Shown here: piece by piece, positions 54,776 to 63,991 of the stretch
Position numbering within the stretch: position 1 is the stretch's first letter
How the letters are laid out: the number at the start of each line of letters is the position of its first letter
DNA from: Phycisphaeraceae bacterium
GTDB lineage: Bacteria; Planctomycetota; Phycisphaerae; Phycisphaerales; Phycisphaeraceae
Length of the DNA: 64,000 bases
Assembly (NCBI GenBank): GCA_029260615.1
Contig: JAJDCX010000060.1
Location: 1 to 64,000 of the forward strand
Reading direction: 5' to 3'
Notes under the pieces: generated by a model
What the model saw: only the letters and a program-made list of their open reading frames with translations
The model's database searches: none
Told to the model about the DNA's origin: nothing
Program-made: the position numbers and the translations under genes

Positions 54776-54826
54776 CGCCACCCCGGCCGACACCCCCTGG
54801 TCCCACGCGAAGAACTCTGGCCGTGA
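54776..54826 (+). repeat. Direct repeat, right copy (51 bp), of the GT2 3' end
   Basis: It is identical to 52105-52155. Here it is not in a gene: the upstream sequence does not continue the GT2 reading frame. It marks the right border of the segment holding the nuclease and methyltransferase genes. Confidence 0.9.
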
Positions 54827-54874
54827 ATTAGAAGGGGTGACGATTCATCCACCCCATCTCGGTTCGACCGAAAC

Positions 54875-55129
54875 CTAGAGCAGATCAAACCGACGTGCAG
54901 CACTCAGCAACAACCACCCAGCTACCCAGATCACCCCGACAACCAGGAACCCCGTCGCACGGTCGGCATCTTCAATCCACCACGCCCCGATAAAACCCAC
55001 CGCAGCCAACATCATCGCAGCCAAACGGGCTAGGCATATCAGCACAACACGTTCGCCCACCGTCGTTGGGCGACGCCGCCCCGGCCGATCCCCGAATCCA
55101 AAAAAATCACCGAAGTCACCCGAATCCAT
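54875..55129 (-). CDS. Small two-helix membrane protein
   Basis: 84 residues from ATG 55129, with AAGGG about 6 nt upstream. A Gly/Asp/Phe-rich and Arg-rich N-terminus (1-25) leads into two membrane helices (about 28-52 and 58-78). It has no recognised family. It lies just right of the direct repeat, and is native in base composition. Confidence 0.55.
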   Translation of the reverse strand: MDSGDFGDFFGFGDRPGRRRPTTVGERVVLICLARLAAMMLAAVGFIGAWWIEDADRATGFLVVGVIWVAGWLLLSAARRFDLL

Positions 55130-55312
55130 GGTAGCCCTTTCAGCTTGCCCCCTCGCCTTTATCGGTCAACTTTTAGCCCCCCTCAAACGCCTTTGCCCCC
55201 GCCATCTATCATGGCCTAGGGCGGTGATGCCCGGCCCACAGCCGAATCGCGTTACCATCAGTGCAAGCCGGGTAAGATGCGACATAATCTCAGCACGAAG
55301 GAACACTCCCTG

Positions 55313-56413
55313 ATGCACCACCGCTCCAAACACGCTCAAATCACCCGCCTTATTCTAATCCTCGCTCTGCTCTCCCTGGCGATCCCCGCCACAGGCTGCC
55401 AGATGCTCCCCGTCTGGGCAACCCGCCCTATCAAGCCCGCGCCCCTCGAGCCCGGCGACACGATCATGTTCATCGCACCGGCAGGCGACCTGAATAAACA
55501 ACGCGTCATGCTCGCCAAGCAGCGCCTCCAAGACATGGGCTTTGTCATCAAGCATCAGGACGACCTCTTCAGGCAGTACGGCTACCTCGCCGGGACCGAC
55601 GAACAACGCGCCAAAGAAATCATGGCCGCGTTTGAAGACCCCGATGTCGATGCCATCTTCCCAGGCACCGGTGGCTACGGCGCAACTCGCATCCTCCAAA
55701 TGCTCGACTACCGCAGCATCCGTAGGCACCCCAAGATGCTCATCGGGTTCAGCGACATCACCGCGCTACACCTGGCGATCAATCAAAAGGCCGGCCTGGT
55801 CACCTTCCACACACCCAACCCACAGTACGGCCTGGGCAGCGAAGGCAACCTCTCGGACTTCTCCGCAACCTACTTCTGGCGCGCAATCCTCAAATCAAGC
55901 TACTACGACGACCACGGCAACCGCCTCACCCCCGGGTGGACCTACGAATTCCCGCAAGATGTCCCCGCGCCTAAAACACTCGCCACCGGCAAAGCGCGCG
56001 GCCGTCTCATCGGCGGAAACTTCTCTCTCATCGCCGCCACCATGGGCACGCCCTACGAAGTCCAGACCAAGGGACGTATCCTCTTCGTCGAAGACGTCCG
56101 CGAAGCTCCCTACCGCATCGACCGCTTCCTCTCGACACTACGACTCGCCGGCAAACTCAAAGAACTCAACGGCGTGATCCTCTGCCACTTCACACGCACC
56201 GAAAAAGAAGGCGAAGAACCCTCCGAATTCAGCGTCAACCAGGTCTTCGAGCAATACTTCGCCGACCTGGGCATCCCCGTGATCTACGACTTCCCCACCG
56301 GTCACCACAAGTTCAACGCCTCCCTCCCCGTCGGCGCACTGGTCGAATTGCAAGCCACCGAGGACGGCAACACCGTGACCGTCCTGGAAGACCCCGTGCA
56401 GATCGGGAAATAG
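55313..56413 (+). CDS. S66 family LD-carboxypeptidase-like lipoprotein
   Basis: 366 residues from ATG 55313 (GAAGGAA about 9 nt before). A signal with the lipobox PATGC makes it a lipoprotein. The S66 serine peptidase fold is visible: PGTGGYGATRIL, the nucleophile Ser in IGFSDITALHLA, GGNFSLIAATMGTP, FVEDVREAPYRIDRFL with the catalytic Glu, and PTGHHKFNASLPVG with the His. S66 enzymes include LdcA, which trims murein tetrapeptides, and MccF, which cleaves microcin C. Here a periplasmic location and peptidoglycan role are likely. Confidence 0.88.
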   Translation: MHHRSKHAQITRLILILALLSLAIPATGCQMLPVWATRPIKPAPLEPGDTIMFIAPAGDLNKQRVMLAKQRLQDMGFVIKHQDDLFRQYGYLAGTDEQRAKEIMAAFEDPDVDAIFPGTGGYGATRILQMLDYRSIRRHPKMLIGFSDITALHLAINQKAGLVTFHTPNPQYGLGSEGNLSDFSATYFWRAILKSSYYDDHGNRLTPGWTYEFPQDVPAPKTLATGKARGRLIGGNFSLIAATMGTPYEVQTKGRILFVEDVREAPYRIDRFLSTLRLAGKLKELNGVILCHFTRTEKEGEEPSEFSVNQVFEQYFADLGIPVIYDFPTGHHKFNASLPVGALVELQATEDGNTVTVLEDPVQIGK

Positions 56414-56459
56414 CAGTCCAAAACCCCAAAAATCCCTTTATCTGAGCCCAGCCTCCCCC

Positions 56460-56465
56460 TATAAT
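56460..56465 (+). promoter_or_regulatory. Consensus -10 box before a PEP-CTERM gene
   Basis: TATAAT lies 70 bp ahead of the ATG at 56535. No good -35 is 17 bp upstream (CTTTAT), so the promoter may need an activator. Confidence 0.4.
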
Positions 56466-56534
56466 GTAAAGGGCGTTACACAAAGCTATTTCTGATACTT
56501 CCCTCTTTACTCGGCAACAGGCGGGCACCCACCG

Positions 56535-57788
56535 ATGGCCACACGACACTTAGATAGCAAACACCCCGTGGCAAGACCGGTAGCAAGCCCATTGGCATGG
56601 GCCCTCCTGGCGTTGACCTTCCTGGCCGCCACACCAGCCGCCCACGCGGCCGACAAGTCGATGTGGATATGGAGCGAAGCTGCGCTGATCCGCAACAACC
56701 CCGCCGCACGCAGCGGCGCAATCAACTTCATGAAAGCCCAGGGCATCGGGACCGCCTACCTGTTCACCTCCTGGAACATCCTCTTCACCGATACGCCCCA
56801 ATACCGCACCATGATCGCCGACTTCCATGCCAACGGCATCGAGGTCTACGCGCTGGATGGCGACCCGGGCTACACCGTCCCCAACAGCGGCGCAGTGTTA
56901 GCCGCCGCAGGTTTCCAGGGCGTACTCGCCTACAACGCCACCAGCGCACCCAACGAACGCTTTGACGGCTTCAACGCCGACGTCGAGCCCTGGGCACTGC
57001 CCGATTGGAACACCAACCCCACACAACAGGCCCAGTGGTACCTGGACCTCGCGACGATGTACATGCAAAAAAAAGCCGACGCCGGTGCCACACTCAAGGT
57101 CGGCCCGGACCTCGCGCCCTTCTTCGACATCGCCGCAGCATTCCCCGCCCTCCAAAACATCACCTACAACGGCAACACCAAGCCCTTCTACCAGCACGTC
57201 CAGGACATCTACGACTACATCACACTCATGGATTACCGTGACTTCGCCCTGGGCCCCAACGGCATCGTCAATGGAGCCGCCGCAGAGATGGCATACGCCG
57301 CCACAATCGGCAAGCCCGTGGTCATCGGCGTGGAAACACAAAACGTCACACCCGACGTCGTTACCTTCTACCAGGAAGGCCCCGCCGCCATGCAGACCGC
57401 GCTGGACCAGACCGAAGCGGTGTACGGCAGCCAGCCCGAATTCGACGGGTTCGCCCTGCACCACTACGGCGCACTGCTGGACTTCCTGCCCCCACCCGCC
57501 CAGCCAGGCGACCTCGACGGCGACGGCTACGTCGGGATCACCGACCTGAACCTGATCCTCTCAGGATGGAACCAAAACGTCATCGCAGGCGACATCTGGT
57601 CCGGCGACACCGACGGTGACGGCTTCCTGGGGATCGCCGACCTCAACAACGTCTTAAGCAACTGGAACGCCGGTACTCCCCCACCAGCCGACGCCCTGGC
57701 ATTAGTCCCCGAGCCCGCATCAGGGGTCACGCTGGCCTGCTTAGGGTTCTGCCTACGACGACGGCGACCCCGACCCGCCACGTCTTAG
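56535..57788 (+). CDS. Secreted protein with TIM-barrel-like domain, dockerin-like repeats and PEP-CTERM tail
   Basis: 417 residues. A signal peptide (about 15-38, ending AHAA) precedes a domain of about 280 residues beginning SMWIWSEAALIRNN; segments GIGTAYLFTSWNILF, GIEVYALDGD, FDGFNADVEPW and LMDYRDF resemble the strands of a (beta/alpha)8 glycosidase-like barrel. Two dockerin-type EF-hand repeats follow (about 325-385: DLDGDGYVGITDLNLILSGW, DTDGDGFLGIADLNNVLSNW). The C-terminus VPEPASGVTLACLGFCLRRRRPR is a PEP-CTERM sorting signal. The 3' end overlaps the convergent murJ gene by 36 bp. Confidence 0.75.
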   Translation: MATRHLDSKHPVARPVASPLAWALLALTFLAATPAAHAADKSMWIWSEAALIRNNPAARSGAINFMKAQGIGTAYLFTSWNILFTDTPQYRTMIADFHANGIEVYALDGDPGYTVPNSGAVLAAAGFQGVLAYNATSAPNERFDGFNADVEPWALPDWNTNPTQQAQWYLDLATMYMQKKADAGATLKVGPDLAPFFDIAAAFPALQNITYNGNTKPFYQHVQDIYDYITLMDYRDFALGPNGIVNGAAAEMAYAATIGKPVVIGVETQNVTPDVVTFYQEGPAAMQTALDQTEAVYGSQPEFDGFALHHYGALLDFLPPPAQPGDLDGDGYVGITDLNLILSGWNQNVIAGDIWSGDTDGDGFLGIADLNNVLSNWNAGTPPPADALALVPEPASGVTLACLGFCLRRRRPRPATS

Positions 57789-59471
57789 CCAACGCAGTTC
57801 CTCGGACCCGCTCAGCCACGCACCAACCAACACGATCCCCGCCCCGACCCCGACCATCCCACCAAGCAGCAGCGCACAACCAGACCACGTCAAACCCTGC
57901 GCAGGATAATTAAGCCCCATCGGCCAAAGCACACCCGCCATCACGACCGTGAGCACCGCGGTCCGCCCCCAGCCTTTAATCACCGACGCATCCACCGGTG
58001 CCCCGACGTGCCGCCGAACCAACATTAACAAGATCAACACTTGCGCAACAGCACTGATCGCGGTCGACCACGCCAGCCCCGCCGCACCCAACGGCCAGAT
58101 CAGCGTCAGGTTCAACGTCAGGTTAAAAAAGACCATCGTCATGCTGACACGCAACGGGGTTTTCGCATCGCCCACCGCATAAAACGTACGAGTCAGGATG
58201 TGCGTCATCGAATACGCCCACACAGCCGAGGCATACCCCGCCAATATAGCCGCGACACGCAGCGAATCCTGCAACTCAAATAGCCCATGCTCGAAAACCA
58301 CACGGGTCAGCGGGACACGCACCAGGATCAGCCCGACACTCGCGGGCAGACCGATGAAAAACGACAGCCGCAACCCCTGGCGCAAAATAGCCTGAAAACC
58401 GGCCTTCCCCTGGTCGGATCGGTCAGCCGCAGCATGTGCCAGCGCGGGGAAAATCGCCGTAGCAATCGCGATCCCAAAAACACCCAGCGGGAACTGATAC
58501 AACCGCTGCGCCCCAGCCAACGACACGACCTGCCCCGCATCCACAATCGGGTATGCCATCTCCCTCCCAAATAGCGACAGCATCCCCGCCCCGCCGTCCT
58601 TGGGCGCAAAACCCCACGCGATCAACATATCCATCGCCGCGTTGATCTGAAACACCGCCAGCCCCAGAACCATCGGCCCCATCACCCAGAGCATCTTCCT
58701 CAGAGGCTCCGCCGTGCTTGAAAAATCTACCGTCAACCGATCCACACGCATCAACGCCACAACCTGCCACACAAGCTGCAACACCCCAGCGATCAACACA
58801 CTGACCGCGACGATGTGGATCGCGTAACGCAGCCCCTGTTCATTCAGACCGCCGATCCCCGGGGTATACGTCGCAAACACGATCCCCGCGATCATCGTCA
58901 GGTTCAATAGCACCGGTGCCGCGGCCGGCGGGCCAAACTTCCCACGCACCTGCAACGCCCCCCCGATCAACGCCACCAAACAGATCATCGGCATGTACGC
59001 CAGCATCCACATCGTCAAACGGATCGCCAGCACCGTGTCGTCTGCCCAACCGCCACGCGAAACCATATACCACAGCCCCAACTCACCCAGCAGCGTCAGC
59101 CCGGAAGTCACAATCAACAACAACGCGATACACAACGAAGCAAACCGCCGCGCGACCTTAGGATCGTTGCGGACCAACTCGGCATAGGCCGGGATAAACG
59201 CCGAAGACAACGCCCCCTCCCCAAACAGCCTGCGGAAGAGATTCGGGACCATGAACCCAATCACAAACGCCGAGGTGATCGGCCCACGCCCAAACGAAGC
59301 AAACAGCAGCGCGTCACGCAGCAGCCCCGTGACCCGTGACCCCAACGTCAGTAAAGCAACCAGCACCGCGTGCCCAACAAAGCGCGGCACCTCGGGTGTA
59401 ACGCCCGACGGCTTCTGCGGTGGCGGGGGGGCGGGATGACTCTTCGATGTGTCGTGGTTCAGATCGCTCAT
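57753..59471 (-). CDS. murJ: Lipid II flippase MurJ
   Basis: 572 residues, 14 membrane helices, MviN/MurJ branch of the MOP superfamily. ASFGRGPITSAFVIGFMVPNLFRRLFGEGALSSAFIPAYAE is the family hallmark, followed by QFPLGVFGIAIATAIFPALAHAAADR. It moves lipid II to the periplasmic face for peptidoglycan synthesis. The start ATG 59471 overlaps the stop of the upstream VanZ-like gene, so the two are coupled. Confidence 0.94.
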   Translation of the reverse strand: MSDLNHDTSKSHPAPPPPQKPSGVTPEVPRFVGHAVLVALLTLGSRVTGLLRDALLFASFGRGPITSAFVIGFMVPNLFRRLFGEGALSSAFIPAYAELVRNDPKVARRFASLCIALLLIVTSGLTLLGELGLWYMVSRGGWADDTVLAIRLTMWMLAYMPMICLVALIGGALQVRGKFGPPAAAPVLLNLTMIAGIVFATYTPGIGGLNEQGLRYAIHIVAVSVLIAGVLQLVWQVVALMRVDRLTVDFSSTAEPLRKMLWVMGPMVLGLAVFQINAAMDMLIAWGFAPKDGGAGMLSLFGREMAYPIVDAGQVVSLAGAQRLYQFPLGVFGIAIATAIFPALAHAAADRSDQGKAGFQAILRQGLRLSFFIGLPASVGLILVRVPLTRVVFEHGLFELQDSLRVAAILAGYASAVWAYSMTHILTRTFYAVGDAKTPLRVSMTMVFFNLTLNLTLIWPLGAAGLAWSTAISAVAQVLILLMLVRRHVGAPVDASVIKGWGRTAVLTVVMAGVLWPMGLNYPAQGLTWSGCALLLGGMVGVGAGIVLVGAWLSGSEELRWLRRGGSGSPSS

Positions 59472-60322
59472 TCAGACCGCTCGGCGAAACCGGGGGTACC
59501 GGGGGTGCCTGCCGTGCCCAGGGCTCGGCCTATCGAGATCAGGGCCCACAAGGCCAAGGCGACGGACATCCCCAACTCGTGTGCGTAGATGTCCGCCGTA
59601 TCGACACCGCGTCCGGTAAAGCCCTGGGCCGATTCAATCATCGGCGCGGACAAGGCCATAACAAGAATCGTCGCCACCGCACCCAGCCTCGGCCTTGTCA
59701 TGCCCGCCGGGAACGCCGCCGCCAGCAGCCAGGTACCCAGCATCGCCGCGAAGAAGTGGCAAGGCTTGTCGATCCCGCCCCAGGTCGGCGTGAAGTAACC
59801 AAGCAACCGCTGCGTCACAGCCGTCCCCGACACAGGCAACGCCAACACCAGCACCCCGGCCACGCCCGCCAGCCAGAACGACCGCGCCGCCCACACAAGA
59901 GGCTTCTTTGGCCTGCGTCCGCGCTTTACCGTCGCGAACACCACCACCGTCAGCACCCCCACCGCGCTAGCCAGGAAATCGCTGAACATCACCTGCCGCT
60001 GCGCCCATTGCTGCGCCAACTCGTCCCCCCCAGCATAAAGTAGCGCCAAGACGCCCGCGCATACAACGGCCCATGGCTCGCCCACGCCACGCCCAGCCAC
60101 CTTCGCACGGATCATCAACCAGGTCAGACCGGCAAACGCAACAAAATGCATCCCCTTGTCCGGCTGAAAGATCGGCTCGGTCTTAGGCGGCGGGAACAGT
60201 GACAGCTTCGGCCAGTGCGACCCCACCGCCAACGCAAACCAATAAACCCCCAGCACCCACCGCCACCGGTTCGCCCCGCCTCCCCGGTCTGATGAATCCA
60301 AATAAGCAACTATCTTTTTCAA
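59468..60322 (-). CDS. Membrane protein with duplicated VanZ-like domain
   Basis: 284 residues, about eight membrane helices. Two VanZ-like units can be seen: PDKGMHFVAFAGLTWLMI with DELAQQWAQRQVMFSDFLASAVG, and IDKPCHFFAAMLGTWLLA with IESAQGFTGRGVDTADIYAHELG. Each has the DK-x2-H-F and E-x2-Q patterns of the family. The single-unit VanZ confers low-level teicoplanin resistance in enterococci. The duplicated form, coupled to murJ, suggests an envelope function. Confidence 0.75.
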   Translation of the reverse strand: MKKIVAYLDSSDRGGGANRWRWVLGVYWFALAVGSHWPKLSLFPPPKTEPIFQPDKGMHFVAFAGLTWLMIRAKVAGRGVGEPWAVVCAGVLALLYAGGDELAQQWAQRQVMFSDFLASAVGVLTVVVFATVKRGRRPKKPLVWAARSFWLAGVAGVLVLALPVSGTAVTQRLLGYFTPTWGGIDKPCHFFAAMLGTWLLAAAFPAGMTRPRLGAVATILVMALSAPMIESAQGFTGRGVDTADIYAHELGMSVALALWALISIGRALGTAGTPGTPGFAERSE

Positions 60323-60702
60323 ACAGATATCCCGTCCTCATCGACCGACCGTAAGCCCAATACACAACCGCCGAGCCTGTGAATGACATGATCTTAACGA
60401 TACGACCAGAGGCTGTACCCGGTTTGCCAATAGCCCGTTTCCACACCATCTATCACCACCGCTTGCTGGGATCAGGCTTTGGGCCACCATGGGGGCTTCT
60501 GCGGGCAGGCTGGACCGACAATTTACCACAATTACCCTGATTAACAGCGGAAAATAGTTGCCCAAGACCCAAGCGGACATATACTTAGGGCGAGCGAGTG
60601 AATGATTCACTTGGCTGTTCGGGGGAGACCAACAGGACCAACGACATCAAACCCATGGGTGATCCCGCCGCCCACAAGGTGGGTTTGTAACAAAGGTGAC
60701 CA
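60323..60702. other. Intergenic leader region with inverted repeats before the SGNH gene
   Basis: No gene was found. AGTGAAT-G-ATTCACT (60597-60611) is a 15-bp palindrome. Nearer the gene, CAAACCCA (60648-60655) can pair with TGGGTTTG (60680-60687), while CCCAC-AAG-GTGGG (60671-60683) is a competing hairpin that uses the same TGGG, and ACCCATGGGT (60651-60660) is self-complementary. Such alternatives suggest a regulated leader RNA, but no known riboswitch was matched. Confidence 0.45.
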
Positions 60703-62286
60703 TTGGGCTGTTTAGCAGGATTCAATACGAAACCCATCACCGCAGCGATCTGTCTTGTGGCGGTGCTGTGCGCGGCCGGTGCATCAGCTCATGCCACGCC
60801 CTTCCTGAATCTCCAAGAGACCTTCGCCCCCACACGCCAGCGGATTGAATCGGGTCAGGGTGCCGACCTCCTTTTCATCGGCGACAGCCTGTCGTTCAAA
60901 CCCGGCAGCTACCTCCCGCACCTCCGCACATTGATGCAGTCCCAGTACGGCGATGGGGGCTACGGCTACCAGGGTTTCAGCTTATGGACAGGCGCCGGCT
61001 ACTTCGGAGTCAACCCGATCCCCTCAGCCTGGACCGTCGGCCTAATCAATGACGACTCCACCCCACATCGCAGCCTTGACGGGCTCTGGGCCAGCGCCAA
61101 TGCCGTCACCCCGTCCAGCTCCTTGCCTAGTGCACGGTACGACGCGATCTCCCAGAACATGACCTTGCACTACCTGGCCCAACCCGGCGGCGGCAGCTTC
61201 CAGATCGATCTCCCCGAAGGCGGCACGGTCACGCTCGACGCCGACGCGGCCACCCCCACGGTCAAGGAGTTCTCATACACCTTTGCGGGGGCGGACCGCC
61301 GGATCATTCTCACGTCCGACGGGACCGGCCCGGTTACGATCCTGGGTGCTGACAACCGATCCGGGAACACCGGCATAAGGCTCCACCGCGCTGCGAACGG
61401 GGGCTGGGGCGTCGATAATTTCCTGGATCGAGACTTTACATTCGACCAACAACTTGGGCTGATCCAACCCGGGGTGGTCGCCATCTGGCTGGGCCAGAAT
61501 GACGCGCAATATACCCGTGAGACATACACCCCCAAACTCTTGGCACTCCTTGATCGGCTCGAGGCCCAACTCCCTGACGCCAAGTTCCTGCTGATCGGTA
61601 GCCACGATACCGGCGGCAGTGCGCTCCCCGGCCTGGTTCAAGCCATGGAAGACGTAGCCATCGAACGATCCACCGGCTTCATCAACATTTTCGAACTCGC
61701 GGGGGACAGAGACTTCCTGGTACGCCACAGGTTCCTCAGTGATGGGATTCATATGAGTGAGACCGGCGGGGCGTATTTTTCTAACATCCTGTTCGACCTG
61801 ATCCAACCCGCGTTGTCGGAAGCAGGCGACCTGAACTTTGATGGTTTCGTGGGCCTGCAAGACCTGAACATGGTGCTGAACAACTGGAACGAAGAGCGGG
61901 TTATTCAGCAACTCGACGGCGACTTGGATGGAGACAACTTTATTGGCATTAGCGATCTGAATATCTTGCTGAGCAATTGGAATCAGCAGGTTCCCGCAGG
62001 GTCTATCCACCTTGGCGATACCAATGGCGACGGGTTTGTTGGGTTGGAGGACCTCAACGCGATCTTGAACGAGTGGAACATGACGGTCCCGGTACTCGAA
62101 CCTTTGGTCGGGGACATCACCCGCGACGGATTTGTTGGATTGGAAGACCTGAGTGTCGTGCTAGGCAATTGGAACGCAGGCACGCCCCCGCACGTCGAGG
62201 CCTTGGCGCTTGTGCCCGAACCAGGGGGGATCGCTATCTTCTGTGCCGCAGGCCTAGCCCAGATGAACCGCCGCCGACGGTCTTAA
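60703..62286 (+). CDS. Secreted SGNH/GDSL-like esterase with four dockerin-like repeats and PEP-CTERM tail
   Basis: 527 residues, starting at TTG 60703 with AAAGGTG upstream; no ATG fits. A signal peptide (about 10-31) precedes an SGNH-type hydrolase (about 40-370): block I IGDSLSF with the catalytic Ser, block III GQND, and block V DGIHMSETG with Asp/His. Four calcium-type repeats follow (about 375-505), for example DLNFDGFVGLQDLNMVLNNW, DLDGDNFIGISDLNILLSNW, DTNGDGFVGLEDLNAILNEW and DITRDGFVGLEDLSVVLGNW. VPEPGGIAIFCAAG then RRRRS is the PEP-CTERM signal. Probably a surface or secreted polysaccharide esterase. Confidence 0.8.
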   Translation: MGCLAGFNTKPITAAICLVAVLCAAGASAHATPFLNLQETFAPTRQRIESGQGADLLFIGDSLSFKPGSYLPHLRTLMQSQYGDGGYGYQGFSLWTGAGYFGVNPIPSAWTVGLINDDSTPHRSLDGLWASANAVTPSSSLPSARYDAISQNMTLHYLAQPGGGSFQIDLPEGGTVTLDADAATPTVKEFSYTFAGADRRIILTSDGTGPVTILGADNRSGNTGIRLHRAANGGWGVDNFLDRDFTFDQQLGLIQPGVVAIWLGQNDAQYTRETYTPKLLALLDRLEAQLPDAKFLLIGSHDTGGSALPGLVQAMEDVAIERSTGFINIFELAGDRDFLVRHRFLSDGIHMSETGGAYFSNILFDLIQPALSEAGDLNFDGFVGLQDLNMVLNNWNEERVIQQLDGDLDGDNFIGISDLNILLSNWNQQVPAGSIHLGDTNGDGFVGLEDLNAILNEWNMTVPVLEPLVGDITRDGFVGLEDLSVVLGNWNAGTPPHVEALALVPEPGGIAIFCAAGLAQMNRRRRS

Positions 62287-62401
62287 CCGGCGGCTGAACC
62301 TTCTATCCGTCTTAGCCGTACAATACCTTCCCTCCGCCGGGTCGGTCCCGGCTTGGGGTTGAACCGATCTACACACCCTGGTTGCCTCTCTATCACATCT
62401 G

Positions 62402-63991
62402 ATGCCCCCGACACCCTCCGCCCCTAAGACCCAGCCGCCGGACTCCCAAGAGCCTGCCAAGAACGCCCAACCGCTGGGCCGGCGCACCGCTGGCGGGTTT
62501 GTCTGGCTTCTTGCGCAGACGTTCTCGACCAAATTCGTGGGGATCGCCAGCCAACTGGTTCTCGCTTGGCTGCTGGTGCCCGAGGACTTCGGCCTAGTCG
62601 GGTTGACCTACACCGTCACGGTTATGGGCAACCTGCTCATGCGGGCCGGGGTCCAGGAGCTGCTCATTCAACGCCCGCACTTCCGACGGTGGGCGACACC
62701 TGCCTGCTGGATGGCGTTGGCCAGCGGGTTCGCCGCAGGCGTGTTCATGCTCCTGCTGGGCCTGGGGGCAGTACGTTTCTACGACGACCCGAGGCTGTTC
62801 GGCCTCATCGCCGTTCTCGCCTTGGGGGCACCCATCCAGGCCAGCCTGGTCGTCCCCAACGCCCACCTTTTCCGCCAGATGCGGTTCCAGACACTCGCCA
62901 CAATCAATGTCGCCAACGCCACACTGCGGGCTGGGCTCACCATCGTGTTCGCTATCTATGGCTTCGGAGCCTACAGCTTCGTCCTCCCCCAGCCCATCGC
63001 CTTCGCCTTCATGTCGGCCGTGATGTGGTGGTGTGCGCGGCCGCCGGTCCGTCTGAGACTACGCATCAGGCGGTGGCGATACATCATCGGCGACGCGGTC
63101 AAAACCATCGGCGGAGACTTTGGCTACTTCGTCATCAATCAGGGGGACTACATCGCCCTGGGTTTGTTCCATGCCCCTGCCGTCGTGGGCCAGTACTTCT
63201 TCGCCTACAACCTCTCCGCCAGCACGCTAATCCTCCTCTCGGTGAACATGCGGCAGGCGATCTTCCCGACCCTCAGCCAGCTAAAAAACGAACCCAAACG
63301 CCTGATAGAGGCTTTCCTCCGCGCCGCCCGGGTGCTGGCGGTCGTGGGTGTGCCGGCTTGTTTCCTCCAAGCCGCGGCGGCCGGCCCTGTCTTACGCATG
63401 TTATTTGATGACCGTTGGCTCCCGGCTATCCCCCTGTTCACACTACTGAGCCTCGGCATGGCTTTCAGTATCCTTCACGGCCCCTGCATCGCACTGGTTC
63501 AAGCGCAGGGCCGCTACGGCATGTATCTCGCGATGACAGGTGGTTACGCTTTTGCCATCCTTACCGGAACCATCATCGCCTCGTGGGCGGGGGAGACCGT
63601 GGCCGTCGCCGCTGTCGTCGCCTTGCTGGGCACACTCGCCGGCTTCGCCTGGCTCTACATCGCAATACGTCCGTTGGGGCACGGCCTAGGCACAGTTCTA
63701 CAGGTTATCGGCAAGCCCGCACTCGCCGCCGCGATCGCCATCGCCCCCGCCTGTGCCATGGCCTACGCCGTCCCTGACCAGCCCTTAGCCGATATTTACC
63801 GCCTGATAATCGTGCTTGTCTTTGGTGGCCTGCTATACCTGCCGATGATTCGGTGGATCGCACCCGCCTCTTGCCACGACCTGTTGGTCCTCGTCGCTGG
63901 TATGCTAGGATCACGCCTCAATTCCCGATTAGGGCAGACCGTGACACGTTATCTATTGAATCAAGCCCAACGCATTAAGGAGAAGCTGTGA
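62402..63991 (+). CDS. Polysaccharide flippase (Wzx-like, MOP superfamily)
   Basis: 529 residues, about 12-14 membrane helices. RTAGGFVWLLAQTFSTKFVGIASQLVLAWLLVPEDFGLVGL is the typical start of the Wzx/oligosaccharide flippase family; VGQYFFAYNLSASTLILLSVNMRQAIFPTLSQL also fits. It moves lipid-linked oligosaccharide units across the inner membrane. The stop overlaps the start of the next gene (TGATG). Confidence 0.88.
   Translation: MPPTPSAPKTQPPDSQEPAKNAQPLGRRTAGGFVWLLAQTFSTKFVGIASQLVLAWLLVPEDFGLVGLTYTVTVMGNLLMRAGVQELLIQRPHFRRWATPACWMALASGFAAGVFMLLLGLGAVRFYDDPRLFGLIAVLALGAPIQASLVVPNAHLFRQMRFQTLATINVANATLRAGLTIVFAIYGFGAYSFVLPQPIAFAFMSAVMWWCARPPVRLRLRIRRWRYIIGDAVKTIGGDFGYFVINQGDYIALGLFHAPAVVGQYFFAYNLSASTLILLSVNMRQAIFPTLSQLKNEPKRLIEAFLRAARVLAVVGVPACFLQAAAAGPVLRMLFDDRWLPAIPLFTLLSLGMAFSILHGPCIALVQAQGRYGMYLAMTGGYAFAILTGTIIASWAGETVAVAAVVALLGTLAGFAWLYIAIRPLGHGLGTVLQVIGKPALAAAIAIAPACAMAYAVPDQPLADIYRLIIVLVFGGLLYLPMIRWIAPASCHDLLVLVAGMLGSRLNSRLGQTVTRYLLNQAQRIKEKL

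Noticed and set aside
59420-60043. Plus-strand open frame opposite the VanZ-like gene
   Set aside because: Arg/His/Gln-rich composition, overlaps a membrane protein gene with good coding features on the other strand.
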